From the NCBI RefSeq assembly GCF_015356825.1, contig NZ_JAACYW010000067.1, positions 1 to 44,814 of the forward strand: 44,814 nucleotides of DNA. Reading direction: 5' to 3'. The position numbers and the translations under genes are program-made. Below, piece by piece: positions 23,020 to 31,299 of this stretch (positions are counted from its first letter, which is position 1; the number at the start of each line of letters is the position of its first letter). Below the pieces are notes generated by a model that saw nothing but the letters and a program-made list of their open reading frames with translations, ran no database searches and was not told the DNA's origin. The stretch is from Catenulispora rubra (GTDB taxonomy: Bacteria; Actinomycetota; Actinomycetes; Streptomycetales; Catenulisporaceae).

Positions 23020-23892
23020 ATGGCCTCAGCGCACCACGCTCACAGCGACACCGGACTCGGCGACTTCCTGCGCTCGCGGCGGGCCGCCGTCGACCCGATC
23101 GAGGCCGGGATGCCCGACGACGGCCGCCTGCGGCGCGTCCCGGGGCTGCGGCGTGAGGAGCTGGCGATGCTGGCACACGTGAGCGTCGACTACATCGTGC
23201 GCCTAGAGCAGGGCCGCACGACGCGGGTCTCGCGCACGGTGCTCGACGCCCTCGCCGACGCGCTGAAGCTGGCGCCGGACGAGCGCGAGTACCTGTTCGC
23301 GGTGGCCGACGTCACGCAGAGCGCCCCGACCCGCCGGCCGAGCCACTCCGAGCCGGCCCCGCGGCTGCGGCGGCTGCTGGACACGATGACGGACGTCCCG
23401 GCGATCGTGGTCAACCACCGCTTCGACGTGCTGGCCTGGAACCGCGGCGGGGCGGGCCTACTGGCCGACTTCAGCACCCTGGCGCCGGCGCACCGGAACC
23501 TGGTCCACCTGACGTTCCTCGACGAGGCGTTCCGCGCACTGTACGGGGACTGGGAGCGCGCGGCGAAGGACTGCGTCGCGACACTGCGGATGGAGGCCGG
23601 GCGCCGGCCCGACGACCCAGCGCTGAACGCACTGGTCGGCGAGCTGAGCGTACGCGACCAGGACTTCCGGACGTGGTGGGCGACGCACCAGGTGCGCGGC
23701 CCGAGCCAGCTGGTGAAGACGTACCACCACCCGATCGCGGGAACGATGGAGCTGGATGTGCAGCAGTTCTCGGTGGACACGCATCCGGACCAGAAGCTGA
23801 TCGCCTTCACCGCCGAGCCAGAGTCGGAGTCCGAGAAGGCGCTGCACTTCCTGCTGCACTGGTCGGATGGGCATGTGACAGCAGACCATTGA
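23020..23892 (+). CDS. XRE-family regulator with MmyB-like ligand-binding domain
   Basis: In this 290-residue protein, residues ~10-85 are an XRE helix-turn-helix of the MmyB subgroup (GDFLRSRRAAVDPIEAG, RRVPGLRREELAMLAHVSVD, YIVRLEQGR). After a linker, residues ~105-280 form the PAS-like MmyB ligand domain (VPAIVVNHRFDVLAWNRGG ... PSQLVKTYHHPIAGTMELD ... DQKLIAFTAEPESESEKAL). Members bind fatty-acid-like ligands in some species and usually regulate a divergent oxidoreductase or hydrolase. ATG 23020 is selected over longer frames because the family begins at this point; the ribosome-binding site is weak (GGAG). Confidence 0.92.
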   Translation: MASAHHAHSDTGLGDFLRSRRAAVDPIEAGMPDDGRLRRVPGLRREELAMLAHVSVDYIVRLEQGRTTRVSRTVLDALADALKLAPDEREYLFAVADVTQSAPTRRPSHSEPAPRLRRLLDTMTDVPAIVVNHRFDVLAWNRGGAGLLADFSTLAPAHRNLVHLTFLDEAFRALYGDWERAAKDCVATLRMEAGRRPDDPALNALVGELSVRDQDFRTWWATHQVRGPSQLVKTYHHPIAGTMELDVQQFSVDTHPDQKLIAFTAEPESESEKALHFLLHWSDGHVTADH

Positions 23893-23993
23893 CATGTATC
23901 GGCCTGGTCGACGCGGAGTTGTGCGCCTGAGCGAGCCGCGGCGCCCGGCCGGCCACGTGGTTCGCCGTGTCCGACCGGACCATGCGGGGGTTT

Positions 23994-24154
23994 GGTTCTG
24001 GGTCCCTCGCCGCGTCAGCGGGCGCAGCCAACCTGCCCGGTTTGGCGGTGTCAAGCCGGACGGAGATGGACCACAGCAAGTGTGATGCGGCTTGATTCCG
24101 CCAGACCGGGCTGGTTCCGTTTACGGCGATGACGCGGCGAGGGACCCAGAACCT
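23994..24154. repeat. ~160-bp imperfect palindrome
   Basis: The left arm starts GGTTCTGGGTCCCTCGCCGC (23994) and its first 24 bases match the reverse complement of 24131-24154 exactly. Pairing continues inward with mismatches: AACCTGCCCGGTTTGGCGG (from 24030) against the reverse complement of CCGCCAGACCGGGCTGGTT (to 24117), leaving a ~25-base centre. The right arm runs into repeat copy B. It may be a large hairpin, a terminator or the end structure of a mobile element. Nothing else is seen in 23893-24119. Confidence 0.7.
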
Positions 24155-24545
24155 CGGCGACCACAAGCAGCACCGCCGGCAAGCAGGGCAGCGTAGGCAA
24201 CAGCGGATAGAAAGCCGAACAGTCGCGGACCGCCGCCATCAAGCCCGACGCGCGGGTCGCCCCCTCGTCGAGGAGGCCCGCCAGAGGCCTCAAGGTGCCC
24301 ACCAAACGCGGCCGCCGGCCGCCAGACCAAACGTGTGCGCAGTGACTCGGACCGGCGCGCGGTCTTGCACACGAGAACCGGATAGCCGCCAGCGCAACCC
24401 GCTGCACTCAACCGAACTGCGTCCCCCCCGCGAGGCCATCCAACCATTGGCGAAGCCGTAGAAATCGCCCGTAAACCATACAACAACCGCATCCCGAGCA
24501 CCCACCGAACCAGAAGCCCCTACCGCCCCGCCCCACTCGAAGCCC
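24120..24545 (-). repeat. Degenerate ~400-bp repeat, copy B (inverted)
   Basis: The reverse complement of this stretch matches 110-600, including GGTTCTGGGTCCCTC at its far end and the GCTTCGCCAATGGTTGGATG block near 24437-24456. Copy B lacks a ~25-base segment present in A. It abuts and slightly overlaps the 3' end of the LacI gene. No gene in it can be supported. Confidence 0.7.
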
Positions 24546-25545
24546 GCACCACAAGCTCCGGCGCGAACCGCTCAACGCGTTCCGCACGCTCATCAACGTC
24601 GCCGTGTAGCAAGGCGACGGCGCGATCGGCCATCGCATCCAGCGGATGCCGGATCGATGTCAGCGGCGGGTCAAGGACTTCCAGGATCGCAGTGTCGTCG
24701 AAAGCTGTCACCGCCACCTCTCCGGGTACCGCAACGCCCGCGCGGTTGAGCGTGGTCACCAGCCCGATCGCCAGCACGTCGGCGGCGCAGACCACCGCAT
24801 CCACTGCGTCCGCTGCGTCCACCGAATCCACCACATTCACCCCGCCGCGGAGCTCGAGCACGCGTTGCCCGGCCTTGCGACCTGCATCGGTAGTGATCGC
24901 CGGCAGCACAATGCTGCGCCCAGCCGCCCCGAGCCGGTCACCGAAAGCCTGCGCACGCTCGGCGCCCGACGACGAACTCTGCTCGGCCGCGACGAGCGCG
25001 ATCCGCTCGCGCCCCAGGCTCTGCAGGTGGTCGATCAGCATGCCGATAGCGGCATGGTTGTCCATCGTCACCGCGACCGTCCCGGCGCCGGCGGCCCATC
25101 GGTCGAACTGCACGATCGGCCTTATCTCCGCCGCCGCCTTGATCGCCGCGCCGGAGGCGGCGGCGGTCACCGGCACCACGATCAGGCCGTCGACCTTCCC
25201 GTTGACCAGGGTGTCGATCTCGCGCGCCTCGATCTCCGGGGAGTTGGCGGCGTCGGAGACCACCAGCACCCCGCCGTCGGCCCGCACGCGGCGCGACAGG
25301 GCCTCGATGAGCTGCACGAAGTAGGGGTTCGCCAGCGAAGGCACGACCACGCCGAGCGTCCCGGTCGTCCCGGTGCGCAGCGCCCGCGCCGACTGGTTGG
25401 TCCGGTAGCCCAGCTCCCGCGCGGCGCGCTCGACTCGCTCCACGAGTTCGGGGGCGACGTTCCGCGGCGTTCCGGCGATGACGCGGGAGGCGGTCGCGCG
25501 GGAGACCCCCGCGAGTTGGGCGACATCGACCAGGCGAGCCGTCAT
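24520..25545 (-). CDS. LacI-family transcriptional regulator
   Basis: The 341-residue protein starts with the LacI HTH (RLVDVAQLAGVSRATASRVI, residues ~4-23) and hinge (ELGYRTNQSARALRTGTTG), then the periplasmic-binding-protein-like domain (LGVVVPSLANPYFVQLIEAL ... VDGLIVVPVTA ... VCAADVLAIGLVTTLNRAGV ... VAVTAFDDTAILEVLDPPLT). Such proteins usually respond to sugars. ATG 25545 is set by the family start and GGGGAC upstream. It is divergent from pnuC; a GAGGCG-CTAC-CGCCTC dyad lies between them. Repeat copy B touches its 3' end. Confidence 0.93.
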   Translation of the reverse strand: MTARLVDVAQLAGVSRATASRVIAGTPRNVAPELVERVERAARELGYRTNQSARALRTGTTGTLGVVVPSLANPYFVQLIEALSRRVRADGGVLVVSDAANSPEIEAREIDTLVNGKVDGLIVVPVTAAASGAAIKAAAEIRPIVQFDRWAAGAGTVAVTMDNHAAIGMLIDHLQSLGRERIALVAAEQSSSSGAERAQAFGDRLGAAGRSIVLPAITTDAGRKAGQRVLELRGGVNVVDSVDAADAVDAVVCAADVLAIGLVTTLNRAGVAVPGEVAVTAFDDTAILEVLDPPLTSIRHPLDAMADRAVALLHGDVDERAERVERFAPELVVRASSGAGR

Positions 25546-25567
25546 CGCCACGTCCCCATCTCCCGTC

Positions 25568-25619
25568 CGAGGTGCCGCGCCGAGGTGCCGCATCGAAGTG
25601 CCGCGCCGAGGTTCCGGCT
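25568..25619. repeat. Four tandem 13-bp units upstream of the LacI gene
   Basis: The unit CGAGGTGCCGCGC repeats four times with small changes (CGAGGTGCCGCAT, CGAAGTGCCGCGC, CGAGGTTCCGGCT), starting 23 bases before the LacI start codon. Its position suits a binding array or a slippage product in the leader. Confidence 0.55.
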
Positions 25620-25712
25620 CGATGCTACTTGACGGTGTGGCGAACATCATGCCGCCGAACTCCGCGCCGGCCGGTCCCAGGAAACGCACCAGACGCAATA
25701 AACGCAACGGCC

Positions 25713-25728
25713 GAGGCGCTACCGCCTC
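25713..25728. promoter_or_regulatory. Dyad GAGGCG-CTAC-CGCCTC
   Basis: Perfect six-base arms with a four-base spacer lie between the divergent LacI and pnuC genes, 66 bases upstream of pnuC. It could be the LacI-type operator, though such sites usually have a CG centre. Confidence 0.35.
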
Positions 25729-25794
25729 ACAAGCCGCCGCACATCGAACGGGGACCTGTACCCACCCACGACCCACGATCCACGGGAGATTCGC

Positions 25795-26487
25795 ATGCAC
25801 GCCTTCGATTGGCTCAACCACCAATTCAGCTTCTTCGGGCTCCGCGTCTACTGGTCGGACTTCATCGGCAACATCTTCGCGCTGCTCACAGTCGTCCTGG
25901 CGCTGCGCCGGCTGGTCATCTCCTGGCCGGTGCAGATCCTCGGCTCGATCTGCCTACTGGTCGCGAGCCTGAACGTGCACCTCACCGGGAACGCCGGGCG
26001 GCAGATCATCATCATCTTGGCGGCGACGTGGGGCTGGGCCACCTGGCGCCGGAACAAGGCGAACGAGGGCACGGTCCTGGTCGGCTGGGCCGAATGGCCG
26101 GTGCGACTAGTACTGATCGCGGCGATGATCGTCGGGACCGGGGCGCTCGGCGCCTTCCTGAAGGCGATGAACTGGTCCTTCTACCCCGGCGCGCCGTGGT
26201 GGCTGGTGCTGTGCGACGCGTGGATCTTCACCGGGACGGTCATCGCGATGTACACCCAGGCCCGGCGCTACGTCGAGTTCTGGTTCGCGTGGCTGGCCGT
26301 TGACCTGGTCGGCGTGCCACTGGCCGTGCACTCGCACCTGTACTTCTCCGGGATCGTCTACGGCATCTTCTTCTTCATGGTGCTCGCCGGGATCCGGGAC
26401 TGGGCCGCGCGCAGCCGGACGCAGACCTCCTCGCCGTTGCAGAGCGCGGCGACCGTGAGCAACTTGGCCGCCGAGCCGTCGGCCTGA
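25795..26487 (+). CDS. pnuC: PnuC-type nicotinamide riboside transporter
   Basis: The 230-residue protein has about seven membrane helices and the PnuC pattern: an N-terminal FDWLNHQFSFFGLRVYWSDF, IGNIFALLTVVLALRRLVIS, the substrate-site WGWATWRRNKANEG after a helix with IIIILAA, and a C-terminal SHLYFSGIVYGIFFFMVLAG. PnuC proteins let nicotinamide riboside enter by facilitated diffusion, with kinase trapping inside. No NadR-like kinase is adjacent. GGGAG lies seven bases before the ATG. Control by the divergent LacI regulator is plausible. Confidence 0.93.
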   Translation: MHAFDWLNHQFSFFGLRVYWSDFIGNIFALLTVVLALRRLVISWPVQILGSICLLVASLNVHLTGNAGRQIIIILAATWGWATWRRNKANEGTVLVGWAEWPVRLVLIAAMIVGTGALGAFLKAMNWSFYPGAPWWLVLCDAWIFTGTVIAMYTQARRYVEFWFAWLAVDLVGVPLAVHSHLYFSGIVYGIFFFMVLAGIRDWAARSRTQTSSPLQSAATVSNLAAEPSA

Positions 26488-26491
26488 GCAC

Positions 26492-26538
26492 CACCAAATC
26501 TGTATTAATCACCAAATCTGCGTTAATCACCGAATCCG
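26492..26538. repeat. Tandem 18-bp repeats before the M56 peptidase gene
   Basis: CACCAAATCTGTATTAAT (26492-26509) is followed directly by CACCAAATCTGCGTTAAT (26510-26527) and a partial third unit CACCGAATCCG. The AT-rich units stand out from the GC-rich surroundings, about 190 bp upstream of the M56 gene. They could be regulator-binding repeats. Confidence 0.65.
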
Positions 26539-26728
26539 TGGCATCGCACGCGCATCCGCGCTGGTAGCGGACGGATGGTTCACTCCCACAGATCTGTTCG
26601 CTACTCTCCACCCAGACGGCGCCGCGCGAGTTCTCGCCAGCCGTCACCGCACACACCGGGTGACCGGGGAGAGGAACGCACTCGGGGATGAGACGGCTCG
26701 GGGGCTGGGTGTCGGCGGAAGTCCATCC

Positions 26729-27748
26729 GTGATCGCCGCACTCATCCTGGGTTCCTACGCTCTGCTCCTGGCCCTGCTGGGCCCGCGGCTGCTGACCCGG
26801 GCCTGGCCCTCGGAACGCCTGCCGCGGCTGTCAGTGGTGATGCTGCAGGTGGTGACCTGCTCGTTCCTGACGGCGGCGGCGACGGCGGGCCTGGCGCTCG
26901 GACTGACGCTGATCGACACGCTGTCGCGGGTGGACCCGCAGATCGACCGCTGCGCGGACCAGCTGCCGATCAACGACGAATCCCCGGTCGGACCGTTCCT
27001 GGGCTGGTTCGGCCTGGTCGCGGCGGCGGCTCTGCTGCTGCGGGTCGGGTTCTGCATGACCACCACGTTCTTCTCCGCGTGGCGGACCCGGCGCAAACAC
27101 ATCGCGATACTGCGCATCCTGGCCAGGGCCGACGACGAGCTCGGGGTGCTGGTGCTGGAGCACGACGAGCCGGGGTGCTACTGCCTTCCCGGGCGGCCCG
27201 GCACGATCGTGATCACCAGCAGCGCGTTGACCCGGCTCTCGCCGTCCCAGCTCGGCGCGGTGCTGGCGCACGAGCGGGCGCACCTGACCGGCCGGCACCA
27301 CTTCGCCGTCGCCTTCGCCCACGCGATCCACCGCACCGCGCCGCGGATCCAGCTGCTGGCGTTGGTGGAGCAGGAGACGCGGCGGCTGGTGGAGTTCATC
27401 GCCGACGACGCCGCGGTACGGCGCAGCGGGGCAGCGGCCCTGGTCTCCGCGCTCGCCGTGCTCAGCGGCGGCACCGCCCCGGGCTTCGCGCTCGGCATCG
27501 GGATCGACCGGCGTCCGGCGGCCTCGTCGCGGGTGACCCGGCTGAGCCCGCATCACAAGATCGGCCGGCGCGGACTGGCTTTGGGCGCGCTGGGATCAGC
27601 GCTCCTCATCATCATTCCGTTGCTGCTCGCCCTGGTGTCGGTCGCGACGGTGATCCACGGGTGCCCGAAGGACAAGGACGGGGACGCGATGTCGATGTCG
27701 GCGGTCGAAACGCCGTTTTTCCAGACCCCGCCGTCGGGGCGTTTGTAG
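26729..27748 (+). CDS. M56 (BlaR1/MecR1-type) membrane metallopeptidase
   Basis: The 339-residue protein begins with a membrane helix (VIAALILGSYALLLALLGPR), has two more near LSVVMLQVVTCSFLTAAA and GWFGLVAAAALLLRVGF, then a cytoplasmic metalloprotease region with HERAH (VLAHERAHLTGRHH) and the downstream EFIADDAAVRRSG. A last helix (ALGSALLIIIPLLLALVSVA) is near the C-terminus. In BlaR1 this domain cleaves the BlaI repressor. Here no BlaI gene is adjacent and there is no penicillin-binding sensor domain. GTG 26729 is chosen from family length, with GGAAG upstream; an earlier GTG at 26660 adds 23 unlikely residues. Confidence 0.88.
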   Translation: MIAALILGSYALLLALLGPRLLTRAWPSERLPRLSVVMLQVVTCSFLTAAATAGLALGLTLIDTLSRVDPQIDRCADQLPINDESPVGPFLGWFGLVAAAALLLRVGFCMTTTFFSAWRTRRKHIAILRILARADDELGVLVLEHDEPGCYCLPGRPGTIVITSSALTRLSPSQLGAVLAHERAHLTGRHHFAVAFAHAIHRTAPRIQLLALVEQETRRLVEFIADDAAVRRSGAAALVSALAVLSGGTAPGFALGIGIDRRPAASSRVTRLSPHHKIGRRGLALGALGSALLIIIPLLLALVSVATVIHGCPKDKDGDAMSMSAVETPFFQTPPSGRL

Positions 27749-27832
27749 GGACATCAGTCGGGTAACCGGTGGCGTCGGTTATGCACTCAGACCGGCTACT
27801 ACTAATCCGCGTAGGACAAAACAGAGGCCTCA

Positions 27833-27870
27833 CACGTACGGCAGATTCACGTTGTTCCTGCCGTGACGTG
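27833..27870. terminator. Hairpin downstream of the M56 gene
   Basis: CACGTACGGCAG (27833-27844) pairs with CTGCCGTGACGTG (27858-27870) with one bulge. It lies ~85 bases after the M56 stop in the 334-bp gap before the sedolisin gene. The rest of that gap is AT-rich leader or promoter DNA. Confidence 0.45.
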
Positions 27871-27927
27871 GTGAAAGGCGACCCCATCAGCGGATATCCA
27901 GGGTTCTGCAAGGGTTTTCCCTATACG

Positions 27928-27943
27928 AGCTTTTACTAAAGCT
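27928..27943. promoter_or_regulatory. Dyad AGCTTTTACTAAAGCT upstream of the sedolisin gene
   Basis: Six-base arms AGCTTT / AAAGCT flank TACT, about 140 bases before the sedolisin start, in AT-rich DNA that probably holds its promoter. A short AGGGTTTTCCCT palindrome lies just upstream (27911-27922). Confidence 0.35.
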
Positions 27944-28082
27944 TTGCCGCTGTCGCCCTTTATACGCATCGCTACTGTCGGCGATAGTACTAGCACTGAT
28001 CAAGGCATTGCGAGCCGAGATCCGGCTCAGCGCTGCCCTGATCTGCACCGCCACCTCTCTCCCCCCACGACAAGGAGCAAGA

Positions 28083-29345
28083 GTGTTCCACCTCTCTCGG
28101 ACGAAGCGGGGCCGCGCCGTGCCGCGTGCCGCCGCCGCCCTGCTGGGCGTCGCCGGCCTGATAACCATGGGCGCCGCTGTCGCCCAGGCGGCTCCGGCGT
28201 CCTCCTCGACGTCCACCTCCGCGGCCTCGGGACCGACCACGGTCCACAGCTGCAGCCAGGCCGTCGCCCCCGGTTACGCCACGTGCTTCGCCCTGAAGCG
28301 CACCGACAAGAAGGCGCACACCATGACGGCGAACGCCACGCCGTCCGGCTACGGCCCCAGCGACCTGGTCAGCGCCTACAACCTGCCGGCCAACGGCGGG
28401 TCGGGCCAGACGGTCGCGATCGTGGACGCCCAGGACGACCCGAACGCGGAGTCGGACCTGGCGACCTACCGCTCCACCTACGGCCTGCCGGCGTGCAGCA
28501 CCGCCAACGGCTGCTTCTCCAAGATCGCGCAGGACGGCAGCACCAACTACCCCAGCGCCGACACCGGCTGGGCCGGCGAGATCTCCCTGGACCTGGACAT
28601 GGTCTCGGCGACCTGCCCGGGCTGCCACATCCTGCTGGTCGAGGCCAACTCGGCGAGCATGGCGGACCTCGGCACCGCGGTGAACCAGGCCGTGAGCCAG
28701 GGCGCGCTGTACGTCTCGAACAGCTACGGCGGCAACGAGGACGGCAGCGAGGCGCAGTCGGACTCGAGCTACTTCAACCACCCCGGCGTGGCCATCACCG
28801 CCTCCTCCGGCGACGGCGCCTACGCCGCCGGCACCGAGTACCCGGCCTCCTCCCCGTACGTCACCGCGGTCGGCGGCACCTCGCTGACCAAGGACTCCTC
28901 CAGCCGCGGCTGGTCGGAGTCGGTGTGGGGGACCAGCAGCAGCGAGGGCGCGGGCTCGGGCTGCTCGCAGGACGAGACCAAGCCGACCTGGCAGACCGAC
29001 ACCGGCTGCAGCAACCGCATGGTGGCCGACGTCGCCGCGGTCGCCGACCCGGCCACGGGCGTCGCGGTCTACCAGACCTACGGCGGCAACGGCTGGGCCG
29101 TGTACGGCGGCACCTCGGCGTCCTCGCCGATCATCGCCTCGGTCTACGCGCTGGCCGGCACCCCGGGCGCGAACGACGTCCCGGCGTCGTACCCGTACGC
29201 CCACACCGCGAACCTGAACGACGTGACCAGCGGTAGCAACGGCAGCTGCTCGCCGAGCTACTTCTGCACCGCGGGCCCCGGCTACGACGGCCCCACCGGT
29301 CTGGGCACGCCGAACGGGCTGGCGGCGTTCACCGCGGGGAGCTGA
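28083..29345 (+). CDS. Secreted S53 (sedolisin) serine-carboxyl peptidase
   Basis: The 420-residue protein has a signal peptide (basic start, AAAALLGVAGLITMGAAVAQA, cleavage near residue 38). The sedolisin catalytic residues are visible: Glu166 and Asp170 in WAGEISLDLDMV, the oxyanion Asp244 in ASSGDGAYA and the nucleophile Ser345 in GGTSASSPIIAS. A C-terminal calcium-site-like motif (GPGYDGPTGLGTPNG) ends the fold. These are acid-active secreted endopeptidases. The usual ~180-residue propeptide is missing; only a short linker precedes the catalytic domain. GTG 28083 has AAGGAG upstream. A strong terminator follows. Confidence 0.93.
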   Translation: MFHLSRTKRGRAVPRAAAALLGVAGLITMGAAVAQAAPASSSTSTSAASGPTTVHSCSQAVAPGYATCFALKRTDKKAHTMTANATPSGYGPSDLVSAYNLPANGGSGQTVAIVDAQDDPNAESDLATYRSTYGLPACSTANGCFSKIAQDGSTNYPSADTGWAGEISLDLDMVSATCPGCHILLVEANSASMADLGTAVNQAVSQGALYVSNSYGGNEDGSEAQSDSSYFNHPGVAITASSGDGAYAAGTEYPASSPYVTAVGGTSLTKDSSSRGWSESVWGTSSSEGAGSGCSQDETKPTWQTDTGCSNRMVADVAAVADPATGVAVYQTYGGNGWAVYGGTSASSPIIASVYALAGTPGANDVPASYPYAHTANLNDVTSGSNGSCSPSYFCTAGPGYDGPTGLGTPNGLAAFTAGS

Positions 29346-29404
29346 GGACGTGCCGGTCGACAGCCGGCACTGGCCAGTGACCCTTTGGATTGATCGGCGC
29401 TGAG

Positions 29405-29438
29405 GAAGGCGGCCCCGCTTCGCGGCGGGGCCGCCTTC
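29405..29438 (+). terminator. Rho-independent terminator after the sedolisin gene
   Basis: A perfect 14-bp stem GAAGGCGGCCCCGC / GCGGGGCCGCCTTC (29405-29418, 29425-29438) with loop TTCGCG is followed by TTGTTGTCGTT. It may also serve the convergent response regulator gene (stop at 29483). Confidence 0.85.
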
Positions 29439-29482
29439 TTGTTGTCGTTCGGGTTGTCGGCGGCGGCTGCGGTTGACGGCCC

Positions 29483-30163
29483 TCAGACGAGCCCGGTCTC
29501 GTAGGCGAAGATCACCGCCTGGACTCGATCGCGCAGGCCGAGCTTGGCCAGGACGTGCTTGAAGTGGCTCTTCACCGTGTTCTCGGAGAGGAAGAGATCG
29601 GCGGCGATCTCAGTGTTCGACTTTCCGAGTGCCACCTCGATCAGGATGTCGCGTTCGCGGGGCGTGAGGCGGTCCAGGCGGATGTCGACGGCGGCGGTGG
29701 CCGAGCTCGGCAGCCGGTGCGCGACCGTCTCCAGCAGCCGTCTCGTGACGCGCGGTGCGACCACGGCGTCTCCGGCGGCGACCGTGCGGATCGCGCTGAG
29801 CAGTTCGGCGGGCAGCGCGTTCTTGAGCAGGAATCCGGACGCGCCGGCGCGCAGGCCGTCGAAGGCGTACTCGTCGAGGTCGAAGGTGGTCAGGATCAGC
29901 ACGCGCGACTCCGGCACGGCCGCGACGATCGCGGCGGTCGCCTCGACGCCGTCCATGACCGGCATCCGCACGTCCATCAGGACCACGCGCGGTCGCAGAC
30001 GGCGGGCCGCGCGCACGGCTTCGAGGCCGTCGGCGGCCTCGCCGACCACGTCCAGGTCGGGCTCGGCGCCGAGAAGTAGGCCGAAGCCGACGCGGGTCAG
30101 GGGCTGGTCGTCGACCAGCAGGACACTGATTCGGACACTGTCGTCAGGGTGGTCGGTACTCAT
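29483..30163 (-). CDS. NarL/LuxR-family response regulator
   Basis: The 226-residue protein has a receiver domain (ISVLLVDDQPLTRVGF, phospho-acceptor Asp64 in VVLMDVRMPVMDG, ILTTFDLDEYAFDGL, SGFLLKNALP) and a C-terminal LuxR HTH (LTPRERDILIEVALGKSNTE, LFLSENTVKSHFKHVLAKLG). Its start codon overlaps the kinase stop by four bases. It is the last gene of the ABC - kinase - regulator operon and should be phosphorylated by the adjacent kinase and control, most likely, the ABC genes. Confidence 0.96.
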   Translation of the reverse strand: MSTDHPDDSVRISVLLVDDQPLTRVGFGLLLGAEPDLDVVGEAADGLEAVRAARRLRPRVVLMDVRMPVMDGVEATAAIVAAVPESRVLILTTFDLDEYAFDGLRAGASGFLLKNALPAELLSAIRTVAAGDAVVAPRVTRRLLETVAHRLPSSATAAVDIRLDRLTPRERDILIEVALGKSNTEIAADLFLSENTVKSHFKHVLAKLGLRDRVQAVIFAYETGLV

Positions 30164-31299
30164 GTCCGCGCCTCCCGCGCGACGAACGCCATCGCCGGAT
30201 CGCCGAGCGGCAGCCGTGCCCGGACCCGCCAGCCTCCCCCGGCCCGCGGGCCGGCGTCGAACCGGCCGCCGTACGCCGCGACCCGCTCTCGCATGCCCTC
30301 CACACCGCGGCCGCCGTTCATCGGTGGGCTCGTGGTTAGGCCGCCGGCGTCGCAGACCTCTACGTCGACATAGTCCTCCCCCGCGCTCACCCGCACGCGG
30401 GCGTCGCCGCCCGAGCCGGCGTGTTTCAGGGTGTTGGTCAGCGACTCCTGGATCACCCGGTAGACCGTCAGCTGAACCGCGGTCGGCAGGCCCGCCGCGT
30501 CGCCGTCGAAGGCCAGGCGCACCGGCAGGCCTGCGGCGCGGACCGTGCCGACGAGTTCTTCGAGCTGCGCGATCCCCGGCTGCGGATGGCGTGCCGCGTC
30601 GGGTTCGTCGTCTCGCAGTACCTCCAGGAAGCGCCGCATGTCGACGAGGGCCTGCCGTCCCGTCGTCGCCACCATCCCCATGGCGTCGGCGGCCTTACCG
30701 GGACCGGCCGCGGCCCTGGCGCCGTCGGCGAGCGTGACCATCACCGACAGGCTGTGCGTGACGACGTCGTGCATCTCCCGCGCGATCCGCTCGCGTTCGG
30801 AGCGTGCGGCGCGGTCGGCGACGGCCTCCAGATAGGCGCGGCGGCTCCGCACGTAGGCGCCGATCGCGGCGGCCGCGATCACCAGCCCGGCCATCCCGAT
30901 CGCGGCCTCGACGACGGCCCAGCCCGAAGTGTGGTGCGGGATGGCGCGGAGGCCGTCGAGCAGGACCAGGACGGACGCCATGCCGCCGGTGGCCGACACC
31001 GTCCGCAGGTCGCGATTCGCGGCCACGAGATACAAAGCGACCAGCAGCGCCGCGTCGCCGGGCACATTCAGCGGCGTCACGAGGTACTGAACGAAAACCA
31101 CCGCGTATATGGCCCCGAACGCGACAACCGGCGAGCGGCGCCACCACAACAGCGGCAGCACCAGCCCGATCTCGAACACGATCAGGTACGGATCGCCGGA
31201 AAACACCGTCGGCGTAATGAAGATCGGCAACAGAGCCGCCGCCACAACCAGCGCCATGGTGATGGCGCCGGTGCGGCGACGGTCTTGGAACACTTTCAC
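30160..31299 (-). CDS. Sensor histidine kinase (HisKA_3 type)
   Basis: The 379-residue protein has about five N-terminal membrane helices (residues ~12-165), then the dimerisation/phosphorylation motif RIAREMHDVVTHSLSVMV (His ~199) and an HATPase_c domain with the N box YRVIQESLTNTLKHA and the G-box GGRGVEGMRERVAAYGG. It lacks a large extracellular loop, so it probably senses membrane-associated signals, as in antibiotic-responsive systems next to ABC transporters. It overlaps both neighbours by four bases. Confidence 0.95.
   Translation of the reverse strand: MKVFQDRRRTGAITMALVVAAALLPIFITPTVFSGDPYLIVFEIGLVLPLLWWRRSPVVAFGAIYAVVFVQYLVTPLNVPGDAALLVALYLVAANRDLRTVSATGGMASVLVLLDGLRAIPHHTSGWAVVEAAIGMAGLVIAAAAIGAYVRSRRAYLEAVADRAARSERERIAREMHDVVTHSLSVMVTLADGARAAAGPGKAADAMGMVATTGRQALVDMRRFLEVLRDDEPDAARHPQPGIAQLEELVGTVRAAGLPVRLAFDGDAAGLPTAVQLTVYRVIQESLTNTLKHAGSGGDARVRVSAGEDYVDVEVCDAGGLTTSPPMNGGRGVEGMRERVAAYGGRFDAGPRAGGGWRVRARLPLGDPAMAFVAREART

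Noticed and set aside
25568..26538. Tandem repeats considered as a CRISPR array
   Set aside because: Units are contiguous without spacers and there are no cas genes.
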